Notes: generated by a model not told the origin, from the letters alone. 64,000 nt of DNA from JANQPX01 sp965204405 (GCA_965204405.1 CBDBEN010000005.1:496001-560000); one strand, 5' to 3'. Shown: positions 17,734-27,068, counted from the stretch's first letter. Program-made: numbers and translations.

Positions 17734-19128
17734 CTACTGGACATCGGCGCCGGACTCCTGCAACAGATCCTCATGGCGACGGAGGAGCGAATAGAGCGTC
17801 GGCCGGCTGATCCCCAGGATTTTGGCTGCCGTCGAAAGATTACCGGCGGAGCGTTTGACCGCCGCATCGACGGCCTTCCGTTCCGCCTGATCGCGCGCGT
17901 CTCTCAGCGATACGAACTCGGGCGCAGCTCCGGGGCGGCTGCTTGGCGTCCCGGCTGAAGATGGGGTGATCAGATCGAGATCCCGCGCCGTCATGAGCGC
18001 GCCGTCGGCCATAATCACGGCGCGTTGGAGCGTGTTCGCGAGCTCGCGCACATTGCCAGGCCAGCGATGGCTCATCAGAGCATCCTTGGCATCCTGGCCA
18101 AGACGCATGACCGGCCGTTTATGTTCGGCCGCGAATTGATCGATGAAATGCCGCGCCAGGACCAGGATATCGTCGCCCCGCTGAGCGAGTGAGGGGATCT
18201 CGACGGTGAGGCCGGCCAGCCGGTAAAGGAGGTCCTGGCGGAATTGCCCCTCATCGATCCGCTGGAGCAGGGGCTGGTGCGTCGCGGAGACGATGCGGAC
18301 GTCGACATCGATCAGCCCTCGCCCGCCCAGGCGCTCGATCTGCCGTTCCTCGACAAAGCGCAACAGCTTCGCCTGCAGGCTGAACGGCATGTCGCCGATT
18401 TCATCGAGAAAGAGCGTGCCCCGATGGGCGGTCTCGATCTTGCCTTTGACCTGGCGGGTGGCGCCGGTGAAAGCACCCTTTTCGTAGCCGAAGAGTTCAC
18501 TCTCCAAGAGAGCATCCGGAATGGCCGCGCAGTTGATCGCGACGAACGGCTGATCGGCGCGCGGGCTGCCATCGTGGATGGCTTTTGCCAGCAGTTCCTT
18601 GCCGGTCCCACTCTCCCCGTGAATCAGAACGTTGACCGATGTGGGGGCAATCCGCTCGACGGTCCGGCAGACCGCGAGCATAGCGGGATCATTGCTGATC
18701 ACACCCGGCAGAACCGGGCTGGTCTTTTTCTTCAGCCGCTGGTTCTCGGCCTCCAGTGCTGCCACATGAAACGCCCGCTGCACGATGAGGGCGAGGGCTT
18801 CGGCATCGATCGGTTTTTGAAAATAGTCCCAGGCTCCGCGTGCAACCGCCTCGATCGCATCGCCTCGATGCTCGCTGCCCGACACCACGATGATCTTGGT
18901 CGACGGGGCGAGGTCCAGCATGGCGGCGAGAAGGCCGAGGCCGACCGTCGAGCCGTCCGGGTCCGGCGGGAGACCGAGGTCCAGCGACACCACCTTCGGC
19001 CGGTGCTCGCGAAGCTGGCAGAGAGCCGTGTCCCGATCCGAGGCGGTCACCACCTCATGGCCAGGGAAAGCCCAAGCCAGCTGGCGGAGAATTCCGGGGT
19101 CGTCGTCGACAACCAACAGCTTATCCAT
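17734..19128 (-). CDS. prsR: PrsR: sigma-54-dependent response regulator of the PEP-CTERM type
   Basis: A 464-residue NtrC-type activator. The receiver domain (residues 1-125) has acidic residues D8-D10 and the phosphorylatable D50 in SLDLGLPP. The AAA+ domain has Walker A HGESGTGKELLAKA and the sigma-54 contact loop GAFTGA, and the C-terminus is a Fis-type helix-turn-helix (LSTAAKILGISRPTLYSLL). The pattern matches PrsR, the regulator paired with PrsK in exosortase A genomes, where it acts with sigma-54 on polysaccharide and PEP-CTERM genes. It starts 42 bases after prsK. Specific sigma-54 promoters for the neighbouring genes could not be identified convincingly. The call is strong because both the cognate kinase and PrsT are adjacent. 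Confidence 0.92.
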   Translation of the reverse strand: MDKLLVVDDDPGILRQLAWAFPGHEVVTASDRDTALCQLREHRPKVVSLDLGLPPDPDGSTVGLGLLAAMLDLAPSTKIIVVSGSEHRGDAIEAVARGAWDYFQKPIDAEALALIVQRAFHVAALEAENQRLKKKTSPVLPGVISNDPAMLAVCRTVERIAPTSVNVLIHGESGTGKELLAKAIHDGSPRADQPFVAINCAAIPDALLESELFGYEKGAFTGATRQVKGKIETAHRGTLFLDEIGDMPFSLQAKLLRFVEERQIERLGGRGLIDVDVRIVSATHQPLLQRIDEGQFRQDLLYRLAGLTVEIPSLAQRGDDILVLARHFIDQFAAEHKRPVMRLGQDAKDALMSHRWPGNVRELANTLQRAVIMADGALMTARDLDLITPSSAGTPSSRPGAAPEFVSLRDARDQAERKAVDAAVKRSAGNLSTAAKILGISRPTLYSLLRRHEDLLQESGADVQ

Positions 19129-19170
19129 CGACGGACCACCTGGCTGGATTATAGGGTGAAAGTTGCCTGC

Positions 19171-21288
19171 TCATGCCGCCTGCTCACCGGCAGGAGGCAG
19201 GGCGTTCTGTTCGATCGCGCCATGCGCCCGGCCGACATGAATGTCATTCCTCGGCATGGCCCTGGCCCGCAAGGGAAGCTCGATCGTGACGGTCGTTCCC
19301 TGGCCAAGCCGGCTGTCGACCGTCAGCTGCCCCCGCCAGCGCTGGATCCAATCGCGGCACTGGTACATGCCGATGCCGAAGCCCTTGTTCTTGGTCGAGG
19401 CAAAGGGCCTGAACAGCTCGGTCTCGATGAAGTCCTGGGTCATGCCGGAGCCGTTGTCGCTGACGCTGAGGCGGGCCTTGCCATTGGCCCGGGCGAGCGC
19501 CAGCCCGACTACACCGTCCCCCTGACAGGCATCTCGGGCATTGTCGATGATATGGTCGAGAAGACCTGCGAACACCGTCGGCTCCGCCTCGACGAGGAGC
19601 GGTTCGTTCTCGGAGGCATCAATGTGATCGCATCGTCCTCGGATCGCGCCTTTCTGAACCAGGGCGGTCAAATCGACGGAGGAAAGGGATGCTCCAAGGG
19701 CTCCCTCCTGAACCCGCCGCATCAGCAGGGTCATCTTCTCGACAGCATCGCCGATGGTCAAAAAGCTGTCGCTGACGAAGGCCGGATCGTGGGCGTGATG
19801 CCGGGCTTGCTGGAGAATGAGAGAAAGCTGGCTGATCAGGTTCTTGAGATCATGAGCCACGAAACTGACATGCTTGGACATGCGATCGAAGTGTTCGGCT
19901 TCGGCGACCTGGCGTGCCAGTTCCTCAACGGTCAAATAGCTGCCGAGCTGGTGGGAGAAAACCTGCAGAAGATCGAGGTCTTCCCAGGTCAGGCGCCGCT
20001 GCATGCGCGGCCGGGTGATCATGATCAGGCCGACGAGATCATTCTGAGCGAATAAGCCGAGCGCAATCCAGGGATCACGGAACTCATCCAGCCAGGTCTT
20101 GATGTCGCTGTCACCCGCCACGCCGTCGGGCATGGTCTCCGTCTGGCTGAAAACGATGGCGGTCCGGTCCGGCGAAAGACAGAGGCAAAGGGCTGCCGGC
20201 GGTGCTCCCGGCATCTTGCCGTCACCGGCGACATTCCAGGTCGACTTGTAATGAAGGTCGCCGTTTGCGCCCCGAAGGAACAGAATGCCGCCATCGGCGT
20301 CCATCAGATTGGCGGTCGCCTTGAGTGCCCTCTTGTCGAGAGGCAGCTTGTCGGTCGTGCCGGCCATGCTGCTGACGAGGCGGAGCCATTCTCGGCGATA
20401 GTCATAGGCAAAGGTGAAAAGATTGCGCTCGATAAAGCGCCGCCCGCCATGGCGAAGAGACGTCGACGAGATGAGCGCCAGCAGAACCATGGCGGCGCCG
20501 ATCAGAAAAATAAGCTGAAGCGTCGGACCCCAGGCCCAACCAAGCCCACGGATGAGATAGGCGATGCCGGCAATGGAGAGAATGTAGACGCCGGAAACCA
20601 GGAGGGCGGTGGTGCTCACCACGAGTCCACGGGATACCGGCAGCTTGATCAGGATGTCTTTCAGCCGCCTGGCACTGATCAGGATCAGCGGCATGGCCAA
20701 GACCGCAATGAGGGGCTGTGCTGCCTGGATGGATCGGTCGATACGAAGAAACAGCAGCGCTTCGGTATACAAAAAGAGATCGAAGGCGAAGATCGTGCCG
20801 GCGCCGATGAGAAGATGCTTGGTTGTCCAGAGCGACTTGGCGCGGCTGATCTGGAACAGGTTTTCGATCAGGAACAAACCGATCACCGCAATGGCGACAT
20901 GGCCGATCAGGCCAAGAAAAACGGCGTTGTCGACGCCGGCGAACTGGAGGACTCCGAGTATCAGGCCAGCCACGGCAGTGGTCGGAACGATAAGACCGGC
21001 GCGCAGCCACCAGCGGTCATGCCCTTTGTCGCCTGACAGGCGATCGAGCGCATCGTTGACGAGAAACAAGAGCGCGATGCTGCGGATAAAGTCCAGGAGT
21101 GCGTAGACGGCGGAATTGCCGATACTCTGTGAAGCCTCCCAGCAGCCCCAAACCACCCACGACAATGTCGCCGCGATCAGGCCGGCGATGGCCCAATGCC
21201 GGCTGATCCACCCCACGCAGAGCAGTGCGAAAAGGCCGAGAAAGGCTGCGCTTGCAACGCCATAGCTTCCGACGCCGACCGTTAACAC
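19171..21288 (-). CDS. prsK: PrsK: membrane-bound sensor histidine kinase of the PEP-CTERM type
   Basis: A 705-residue kinase. About the first 290 residues are a chain of hydrophobic helices (roughly eight to ten membrane spans), then a GAF-like domain, then the phosphoacceptor helix with H479 in FVAHDLKNLISQLSL and a HATPase domain with NARDACQGDG, SDNGSGM and GFGIGMYQCRDWI. This layout is that of PrsK, the kinase partner of PrsR. The signal sensed is unknown. The start is GTG at 21288; an ATG two bases upstream is out of frame. It is the first gene of a prsK-prsR unit and lies divergently from the beta-barrel gene at 21634 across a 345-base AT-rich gap that probably carries promoters for both. 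Confidence 0.92.
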   Translation of the reverse strand: MLTVGVGSYGVASAAFLGLFALLCVGWISRHWAIAGLIAATLSWVVWGCWEASQSIGNSAVYALLDFIRSIALLFLVNDALDRLSGDKGHDRWWLRAGLIVPTTAVAGLILGVLQFAGVDNAVFLGLIGHVAIAVIGLFLIENLFQISRAKSLWTTKHLLIGAGTIFAFDLFLYTEALLFLRIDRSIQAAQPLIAVLAMPLILISARRLKDILIKLPVSRGLVVSTTALLVSGVYILSIAGIAYLIRGLGWAWGPTLQLIFLIGAAMVLLALISSTSLRHGGRRFIERNLFTFAYDYRREWLRLVSSMAGTTDKLPLDKRALKATANLMDADGGILFLRGANGDLHYKSTWNVAGDGKMPGAPPAALCLCLSPDRTAIVFSQTETMPDGVAGDSDIKTWLDEFRDPWIALGLFAQNDLVGLIMITRPRMQRRLTWEDLDLLQVFSHQLGSYLTVEELARQVAEAEHFDRMSKHVSFVAHDLKNLISQLSLILQQARHHAHDPAFVSDSFLTIGDAVEKMTLLMRRVQEGALGASLSSVDLTALVQKGAIRGRCDHIDASENEPLLVEAEPTVFAGLLDHIIDNARDACQGDGVVGLALARANGKARLSVSDNGSGMTQDFIETELFRPFASTKNKGFGIGMYQCRDWIQRWRGQLTVDSRLGQGTTVTIELPLRARAMPRNDIHVGRAHGAIEQNALPPAGEQAA

Positions 21289-21633
21289 ATGCCATCCATA
21301 AGGTTATGAATCAGAAAAAAACATCTTCAGAAAAACAATCTGAAGTCGATAAACTAACTCGTTCTTACAACCATAAGGAATTACGGTCAATGCCCGGGCA
21401 TGCCCAAAATCAGGGGGGGGAGATCGTAGCGGCTATTTCCAGCGTCAGCCCCAAATCTGCACGGATGCCATTCACTTTGAATGCGATCAGAAGCGCTAGC
21501 GTAAGTTGTGAAGATTATCAATCTAGAATTTATTTTATAGGTTAGATATATATATTTTTGGTATTATTTTTCTGCAAACTCTTCCGAGATTACCAATCCT
21601 CTCGATAGATGGTGGTTGAACGATATCGTGACC
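21289..21633. other. AT-rich divergent promoter region between prsK and the beta-barrel gene
   Basis: This 345-base gap is clearly richer in A and T than its surroundings. It holds a CTTCAG / CTGAAG hairpin (21325-21345), a perfect 12-bp palindrome ATGCCCGGGCAT (21390-21401) and an uninterrupted run of eight G (21413-21420). No gene is credible here. The region must contain divergent promoters, and the palindrome is a candidate regulator site. I did not find a canonical GG-N10-GC sigma-54 element with good flanks. Confidence 0.55.
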
Positions 21634-23007
21634 ATGAAAAATAGCTGTTCGCACCTCCTACGCTTCAAGCTTGGCTATTCACTGTTCGGCTTGCTGTCCC
21701 GCGCTGCACCTGCCAGCAGGACAGGTTGCTTATGTCTGGCCGTATCTATGGGATTGATGCTGCCGATCTGGCCGTTGTCTGCCGACGAAGCCCCGGCACC
21801 GCCGCCCGAGCCCTTGCCAGATCCCCTGAACCAGCCCCCGGAGCCGACGCTCAACCGGGGAGGTTATTTCGGAGCAGGCGACGCCTCGGGGCCGCTGCAG
21901 CCTCCGGCCCGGCTGCAAGTCGGCGATTTTGCGCTCCAGTCCTCGGCCGCTTTTTTCATGAGCTATGACGACAATATCGAAGCTGACGACGAGGAGCGGG
22001 AAGAGGATGTCTTTTTGTCCTTCTCGCCGTCGATGCGCGCCCAGTCCCTCTATGCCCGCCACAGCCTGGGCTTTAGCGCCAGCGGCACCGCCTCCACGGC
22101 TGTGAAGAATGGCTCCGAAGACTTCTTCGACTGGAGTATCGGCGCCGACGGCAAGGTCGATCTTTCCAGGCAGAGTAAGATCAACGCCGCCGTCGGCTAC
22201 ACCCGCGAAACCGAAGACGATGAGGCGATCGATGCCGAAGAGGATCAGAACGATCTCACCTTCAACCTGTTCAATGCCTCGCTCAGCTACAACACCAAGG
22301 GCGATAAGATTGGCTACAGCTTCGGCAGCAGCGTCTCGAGGCTTGATGCCGAAGGCAGCGACTTCGACGATCGCGATCGCACGACGCTGGGCCTCCGAGC
22401 GTCGGCGTCCTATGCCTTTTCGGACCGCCTCTCCCTGTCATTCGGGCCGACCTATCAATATTCGACCTTCGACGAAGACGTTGCCGACGATGGCGAAGAC
22501 CGGGATGCGCAAATCTTCGGCGCCCGAGTAGGCGGCGGCTTCAAGGCCAGCCGGACCGTCAGCACCCAGGCATCCATCGGCTTTAGCGTTGCCCGATTCG
22601 CGGACGATGACCGGGAGAATGATCAAAGTCTCGTCGGCGGCGTCGGTCTGACCTGGGATGCAGGTGCTGGAACGAGCTTGGAGCTTCGTGCGGGACAGAC
22701 CCTTGGCCTGACGGTGGTCGACGGTGCCGATACGCGTAAGACCACAACGGGCTTGGCAAGGTTGCGTCATAGCCTCAAGCTCGGCAGCCGCTCGGCAATT
22801 TCATCATCGCTCGCCTACGGTGTCAGTGAGGTTTCCGATCTCGACCGAACCGATCACACGATCGGCGCGAGCCTCGGCTATGCCTATCGCCTGGCGGAGA
22901 ATATTTTCTTCAATTCGAGCTACCGGTTCAGCCTCCGTAACTCGGACGACAATGAGGCCGACTTCCATCGAAACCTTATTTCATTAGGCATTTCGGTCAC
23001 CTACTAG
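21634..23007 (+). CDS. Putative beta-barrel outer-membrane protein (BBP2-like), polysaccharide locus-associated
   Basis: A 457-residue protein with a long N-terminal export sequence ending near PIWPLSADEAPA, a proline-rich linker (APPPEPLPDPLNQPPEP), then alternating amphipathic strands through to a C-terminal aromatic residue (ISVTY). These are outer-membrane barrel features. The start of the barrel (SYDDNIEADDEEREEDVFLSFSPS) resembles the putative beta-barrel porin 2 group found next to exosortase and Wzx/Wzy polysaccharide loci. It is expected to form an export channel or surface protein. The start is uncertain: ATG 21634 is used, with TTG 21616 as an alternative. Transcription probably ends in the perfect hairpin right after its stop. 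The barrel call is fairly sure, the role is inferred from context. Confidence 0.75.
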   Translation: MKNSCSHLLRFKLGYSLFGLLSRAAPASRTGCLCLAVSMGLMLPIWPLSADEAPAPPPEPLPDPLNQPPEPTLNRGGYFGAGDASGPLQPPARLQVGDFALQSSAAFFMSYDDNIEADDEEREEDVFLSFSPSMRAQSLYARHSLGFSASGTASTAVKNGSEDFFDWSIGADGKVDLSRQSKINAAVGYTRETEDDEAIDAEEDQNDLTFNLFNASLSYNTKGDKIGYSFGSSVSRLDAEGSDFDDRDRTTLGLRASASYAFSDRLSLSFGPTYQYSTFDEDVADDGEDRDAQIFGARVGGGFKASRTVSTQASIGFSVARFADDDRENDQSLVGGVGLTWDAGAGTSLELRAGQTLGLTVVDGADTRKTTTGLARLRHSLKLGSRSAISSSLAYGVSEVSDLDRTDHTIGASLGYAYRLAENIFFNSSYRFSLRNSDDNEADFHRNLISLGISVTY

Positions 23008-23009
23008 AG

Positions 23010-23133
23010 CCTTTTCCGCTCAAACGGAACCAGCCCTCTCCCCCGCCCAACCACCCGATATGGTCGGGATCCTGCGGGTGGTTGGGCGGGGGAGAGGGCT
23101 GGTGGTGACTTCATAAGATCGAAAACGCGCTAG
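23010..23133. repeat. Dispersed palindromic repeat, copy 2 (perfect 28-bp hairpin)
   Basis: Two 28-bp arms (23029-23056 and 23076-23103) are exact reverse complements around a 19-base loop. The arm begins ACCAGCCCTCTCCCCC and ends CCAACCACCC. Flanking sequence is also conserved with copy 3 at 35871-35985 read in reverse: a left flank around TCAAACGGA (23 of 28 bases alike) and a right flank ending GAAAACGCGCTAG (23 of 30 alike). It starts directly after the beta-barrel stop codon, so it may act as a terminator, but the conserved flanks point to a mobile or MITE-like repeat. Confidence 0.85.
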
Positions 23134-23241
23134 GCGCCTGTCCACGACACTTGGTTCCCGAGACCCTGGCTCGCCATTTGCTATCCAACGGACCGCCCTA
23201 CATATAGGATAGCTTCCTTGGAGGTCAGGTGGGTTGGTCAA

Positions 23242-23967
23242 ATGTGCCGGCGGATAGTGATGAGAGCGTGCTCCTCTTCGCGCAGATTTCGCATCAGCAG
23301 GCTTGCTGCAACCTGGCTGCTCGGCCTTTGTTTCAGCGGCGTTATCACAAGCCTTGCGGCCGCGGCGACTTTCGAAGCGGGCGGGCTCACCTTCAGCGAT
23401 GAGCTGGGCGGCTTTCGCCTGCTGTCAGCACGCGGAGAGGGTACGGTTTCCGACCCCATTGTCTTGGTAGAAGAAATCACCAGCTTGAAACCTGCTGTGC
23501 TGACGGTCCGCCAGGCCGGTGTGAAAAGCTCCAGATCGCCGAGCGATCGTGTCCTGCTGCGTTCCCTGGTGAAGGTCGTCGTCAACAGAAGCACCTGGCA
23601 CTGGACGGGGTTCGATCTCGAGCTTCGAGGCCGTCATGGCCGTGCCAGTGTCTATTCGGATGGGCTGTCCTTCGATCAGCTGCGAGCCATTCCGAGGCCG
23701 CTTCGCTCCGATGTGTTTGCCGCCATCAGGACCGAGGACGAGCCCTATGACCGGGTTCGCTATGACCAGGGACGGGTCGAGCCGGATCAGGTGGTCCAGA
23801 TGGCCTTCAATCTGATCGATCTCAATCCGAGAGAGTTGTTTTATCTGGCACAGGAGCCGATCGTTCTTCTGACCGATCGGTCGCACAAGCATCCGACTTA
23901 CGCCGGCTTCGCCCCCCGCCATACCATGTCGAGCATCCGATCCTTCAGTAGCCCGACATCCCGCTGA
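23242..23967 (+). CDS. Conserved-looking exported hypothetical protein
   Basis: A 241-residue protein with an arginine-rich N-terminus and a Sec signal peptide (LAATWLLGLCFSGVITSLAAAA, cleaved near AAA-TFE). The mature part opens with FEAGGLTFSDELGGFRLLSARGEGTVSDPIVLVEEI and continues with beta-rich sequence. I do not recognise a named family or any catalytic motif, and it contains no further membrane segment, so a periplasmic location is likely. ATG 23242 is used; ATG 23260 is also possible. Its last 70 bases overlap, on the opposite strand, the 3' end of the RND pump gene (stop at 23898). Nothing nearby fixes its role. Confidence 0.68.
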   Translation: MCRRIVMRACSSSRRFRISRLAATWLLGLCFSGVITSLAAAATFEAGGLTFSDELGGFRLLSARGEGTVSDPIVLVEEITSLKPAVLTVRQAGVKSSRSPSDRVLLRSLVKVVVNRSTWHWTGFDLELRGRHGRASVYSDGLSFDQLRAIPRPLRSDVFAAIRTEDEPYDRVRYDQGRVEPDQVVQMAFNLIDLNPRELFYLAQEPIVLLTDRSHKHPTYAGFAPRHTMSSIRSFSSPTSR

Positions 23968-26900
23968 ATACCGATTATCGCCGGGACCAGCAGCAGTACG
24001 ATGAAGGTGGTGACCATCAGGCCGAAAACGATGGTAATGCCCATCGGGATCAAAAAACGTGCCTGCAGGCTGGTTTCGAACATCAGGGGGGACAGACCGC
24101 CGATCGTGGTGGCGGACGTAAGAATGACCGCGCGAAGGCGCGAACAAGTACCATCGACAATCGCTTCTGCGGGCGCCTGGCCGGCACGCTGGCGGCTATC
24201 GATGGCGCTCACCAGAATGATGCTGTCGTTCACCAGAATGCCGGAGAGGCCGAGAAAGGCGATCAGGCTCAGGATCGAAAGGTCGTAGCCCATGATCATA
24301 TGCCCGAGAACGGCGCCAATCAGGCCGAACGGGATGACCAGCATCACTGCGAACGGACGGGTGAAGCTCGCAAAAACCCAAGCGAGGATCACATAGATGA
24401 GCGCAAGCGCCAGCATGCCGCCCAAGCGAATGTCGGCAAAGGTCTCGGCCTGCTCCTCCGCCTTGCCGGCGAACCGGTAGTCCAGGCCGTAGCGCTCCGC
24501 GATCGCGCCGATACCGCTTTCGTCGAGCGCTTCGATCACCTGCTCCTGCTTGATCAGGGCTTCGTCAAGCTCGGCCGTGATCGAAGTGCGGCGCACGCCA
24601 TCCTCCCGCTGGATCTGGGCATAGCCGCGATCCTCCTTCAACGTCACCACTTCGCCGAGGGTCACCTCCTGACCGTTCGGTCCGCGCAGCAGAAATTCGG
24701 GAAGGGCCAGGCGCTGCTTCACGTCGTCGGCAAGGGCGACGATCACATCGACTTCCTCGTCGCCACGCGGAAAACGTTTGGCGATCCGCCCTTCCAGCGC
24801 ATTGCGCAGCTGCCGCCCGACGGTCTCGGTGGTGAAGCCGAGCGCGCGTCCCCGAGGGGTAAGCTCGATCAGCACCTCTTCCTTGCCATAGGGGAGGTCG
24901 TCGCCGATCTGGCTGACACCGGGCAGACGCTTGAGCAGGGCCTGCACCTCGAGAGAGGCCTGCTTGAGTTCGTTCAGGGAATGACCGCCCTGCAAGCGAA
25001 TATCCAGCTCGCGCCCGGGCGGCCCGCCGGTGCGCTCCTTGAGGGTCAGCGTCTCAACGTTCGGCATGTCCGGAATGCGTTCCCGCCAGGCCTCGATGAA
25101 CCGGTCGATACGCACAGGCCGGAGGTCCGAGCCGACAAGCTCGACATGAAGCGAACCGACATTGTCCCCCCTGATCCGGCGATTGGCGGCATTGCGGTCG
25201 ATCGTGACCCCGATCCTCGCAAAGCTCATCACCACCAGATCATCGGGATCATCAACAAAGGCCGCGACCGCCTCGTAAAGCGCATCGTCGATCCCGTCGA
25301 TGGTCGCCTTGGTAACCTCACGGCTGGTGCCCGGAGACATCGAAAGATTGACTTCGATCGTGTCGGACTCAGGGGCTGAAAAAAAGACGAAGCCGACACG
25401 ATTACCGGCAATCAGGCCGATGGTAATGACGAGCGCGCCGATCGCGGCGGCAGCCGTGGCATAGCGCCAGACCAGAATGATCTCGACCCAGCGCCGAAAC
25501 GTCACCTCGCGGAAGTGATCGAAGCCCTGATTGAAGCGCTGCCGCCAGCCGCTCGGCTTGAGCTCATGGCGCAACGCGCCGCGCATGTGGCAGGGAAGCA
25601 CGAAAAAGCATTCGACAAGGCTGGCGATCAGCACCGCGATGACCACCAGGGGAACCTCACGGATGATCGTTCCGATGATGCCGCCGATCACGAAAATCGG
25701 CAGGAAGGACGCAATGGTGGTGAGCGACGCGCTGGTAACCGGCGCCACCATTTGCAAGACACCCTGTTCCGCAGCCTGCTGCGGCGCCAGGCCTTTTTCC
25801 CGAAGCGCCGCGGCATTCTCGCCGACCACGATCGCGTCATCGACCACGATGCCGATCGCGAGCAACATGGCGAACAGGCTGATCATGTTGATGGTCTGGC
25901 CATTGAGCCAGAGAACGGCGAGCATCGCCATCAGCGAGATCGGAATGCCGGCTGCGATCCAGAAGGCCACCCGGCTGTTCAAAAAGAGAAACAGAATGCC
26001 GATCACCAGGATCAGACCGCCGGCGCCGTTGCGCAGCAAAAGATCGATCCGGTCCCGGATCAGATTGGCGAGGATGTCATAGACCTCGACCTTGACGGTC
26101 GGGGGCAAGATCGACGGCACCTCTTCGAGATAGCGATCGAGACGATCGGCAACCTCGAGAGCATCGGAAGTCAGCGCGCGCTGGACCTCGAGCTCGATCG
26201 CCCGCTCGCCGAGACGCCGGCCTTCGGTCTCGTCCGGATCGAAGCCATCCGCTACCTGGGCGATATCACCGACGGTGAGCTTTTGACCGGATGGCGTGCC
26301 CCGGACCTCGATCGCGGCAATGTCGTCCGCGGTGCGGGCAAGTCCTAAGGTCCTCGGCTGGCGTTCGAAACTGCCGCCGAGATCACCGGTCGGCAGGTCC
26401 TGGGACGAGCGCGCGATCGCCTGGGCGATGTCGTCAAGGGTGAGATCCAGCCGGCGCAACGCTGCCGGATGCAGCTCGACCCGTATCTCCTCGCCCCTGG
26501 CACCCAGCATATTGACCCGGTCGACACCCCGGGCGAGCAGGTCGTCGCGCACTTCTTTCGCGAACGTCTTGAGTTCGGCTTCGCTGTGGGGCCCGGAGAG
26601 AACCACCCGCGCAATCGTGTCATAGCGGACGATCTGCTTGATGTCCGGCCGCTCGCTGTCTTCCGGCAGCGTCGTTACCTGGGCAACAGCACTCTCTACG
26701 TCCGAGAGCGCCTTTTGCATGTTGACGCCCTGTACGAACTCCAGAAAAACAGAGCCGACGCCCTCGGCGGCAACGCCGGTCGCTCTATCCACGCCATCGA
26801 GAAAGCGAAGTTCCGGCTCCAATGCTTCGACGATGGAGGCTTCCGTGTCCTCCGCCGTGGCACCGGGCCAGGTCACGGTGACCTGAACCACGTCAATCCC

Positions 26901-27068
26901 GAAATCCGGGAAAAATTGGCGATTGAGCTTGTTGAGGGCGAAGAAGCCGATCAGCAGCATCACCACCATCAGCAGATTGCCGGCAGTGGGGTGGCGTGCG
27001 AACAGCCTGATCAGACCGCCATCGGCCTTGCCGCCCTGGCCGTCATCGGGACCTTCGGGAGCGTTCAC
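23898..27068 (-). CDS. RND efflux pump permease (AcrB/MMPL-type HAE family)
   Basis: A 1056-residue inner-membrane proton-driven exporter with two repeats of six helices and two large periplasmic loops. The N-terminal helix (GNLLMVVMLLIGFFALNKL) is followed by the porter-domain sequences FPDFGIDVVQVTVTWPGATAEDTE. The proton-relay aspartates are in TM4 (IGIVVDDAIVVGEN). The second half repeats the layout (LALIYVILAWVFASFTRPFAVML and GLSGILVNDSIILV). Its start overlaps the stop of the membrane-fusion gene as ATGA. No outer-membrane TolC-type gene is adjacent, so it must use one encoded elsewhere. Substrate cannot be inferred. The 3' end overlaps the opposite-strand gene ending at 23967 by 70 bases. 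Confidence 0.95.
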   Translation of the reverse strand: MNAPEGPDDGQGGKADGGLIRLFARHPTAGNLLMVVMLLIGFFALNKLNRQFFPDFGIDVVQVTVTWPGATAEDTEASIVEALEPELRFLDGVDRATGVAAEGVGSVFLEFVQGVNMQKALSDVESAVAQVTTLPEDSERPDIKQIVRYDTIARVVLSGPHSEAELKTFAKEVRDDLLARGVDRVNMLGARGEEIRVELHPAALRRLDLTLDDIAQAIARSSQDLPTGDLGGSFERQPRTLGLARTADDIAAIEVRGTPSGQKLTVGDIAQVADGFDPDETEGRRLGERAIELEVQRALTSDALEVADRLDRYLEEVPSILPPTVKVEVYDILANLIRDRIDLLLRNGAGGLILVIGILFLFLNSRVAFWIAAGIPISLMAMLAVLWLNGQTINMISLFAMLLAIGIVVDDAIVVGENAAALREKGLAPQQAAEQGVLQMVAPVTSASLTTIASFLPIFVIGGIIGTIIREVPLVVIAVLIASLVECFFVLPCHMRGALRHELKPSGWRQRFNQGFDHFREVTFRRWVEIILVWRYATAAAAIGALVITIGLIAGNRVGFVFFSAPESDTIEVNLSMSPGTSREVTKATIDGIDDALYEAVAAFVDDPDDLVVMSFARIGVTIDRNAANRRIRGDNVGSLHVELVGSDLRPVRIDRFIEAWRERIPDMPNVETLTLKERTGGPPGRELDIRLQGGHSLNELKQASLEVQALLKRLPGVSQIGDDLPYGKEEVLIELTPRGRALGFTTETVGRQLRNALEGRIAKRFPRGDEEVDVIVALADDVKQRLALPEFLLRGPNGQEVTLGEVVTLKEDRGYAQIQREDGVRRTSITAELDEALIKQEQVIEALDESGIGAIAERYGLDYRFAGKAEEQAETFADIRLGGMLALALIYVILAWVFASFTRPFAVMLVIPFGLIGAVLGHMIMGYDLSILSLIAFLGLSGILVNDSIILVSAIDSRQRAGQAPAEAIVDGTCSRLRAVILTSATTIGGLSPLMFETSLQARFLIPMGITIVFGLMVTTFIVLLLVPAIIGIQRDVGLLKDRMLDMVWRGAKPA

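Noticed and set aside
18244..20055. A 603-codon plus-strand open frame
   Set aside because: It runs antisense across both prsR and prsK, whose protein families are clear. Two unrelated genes cannot share such an antisense partner; it is a by-product of high GC.
21413..21420. Run of eight G as a phase-variation switch
   Set aside because: It is not inside a gene and sits more than 200 bases from the next start codon, so slippage would have little predictable effect.
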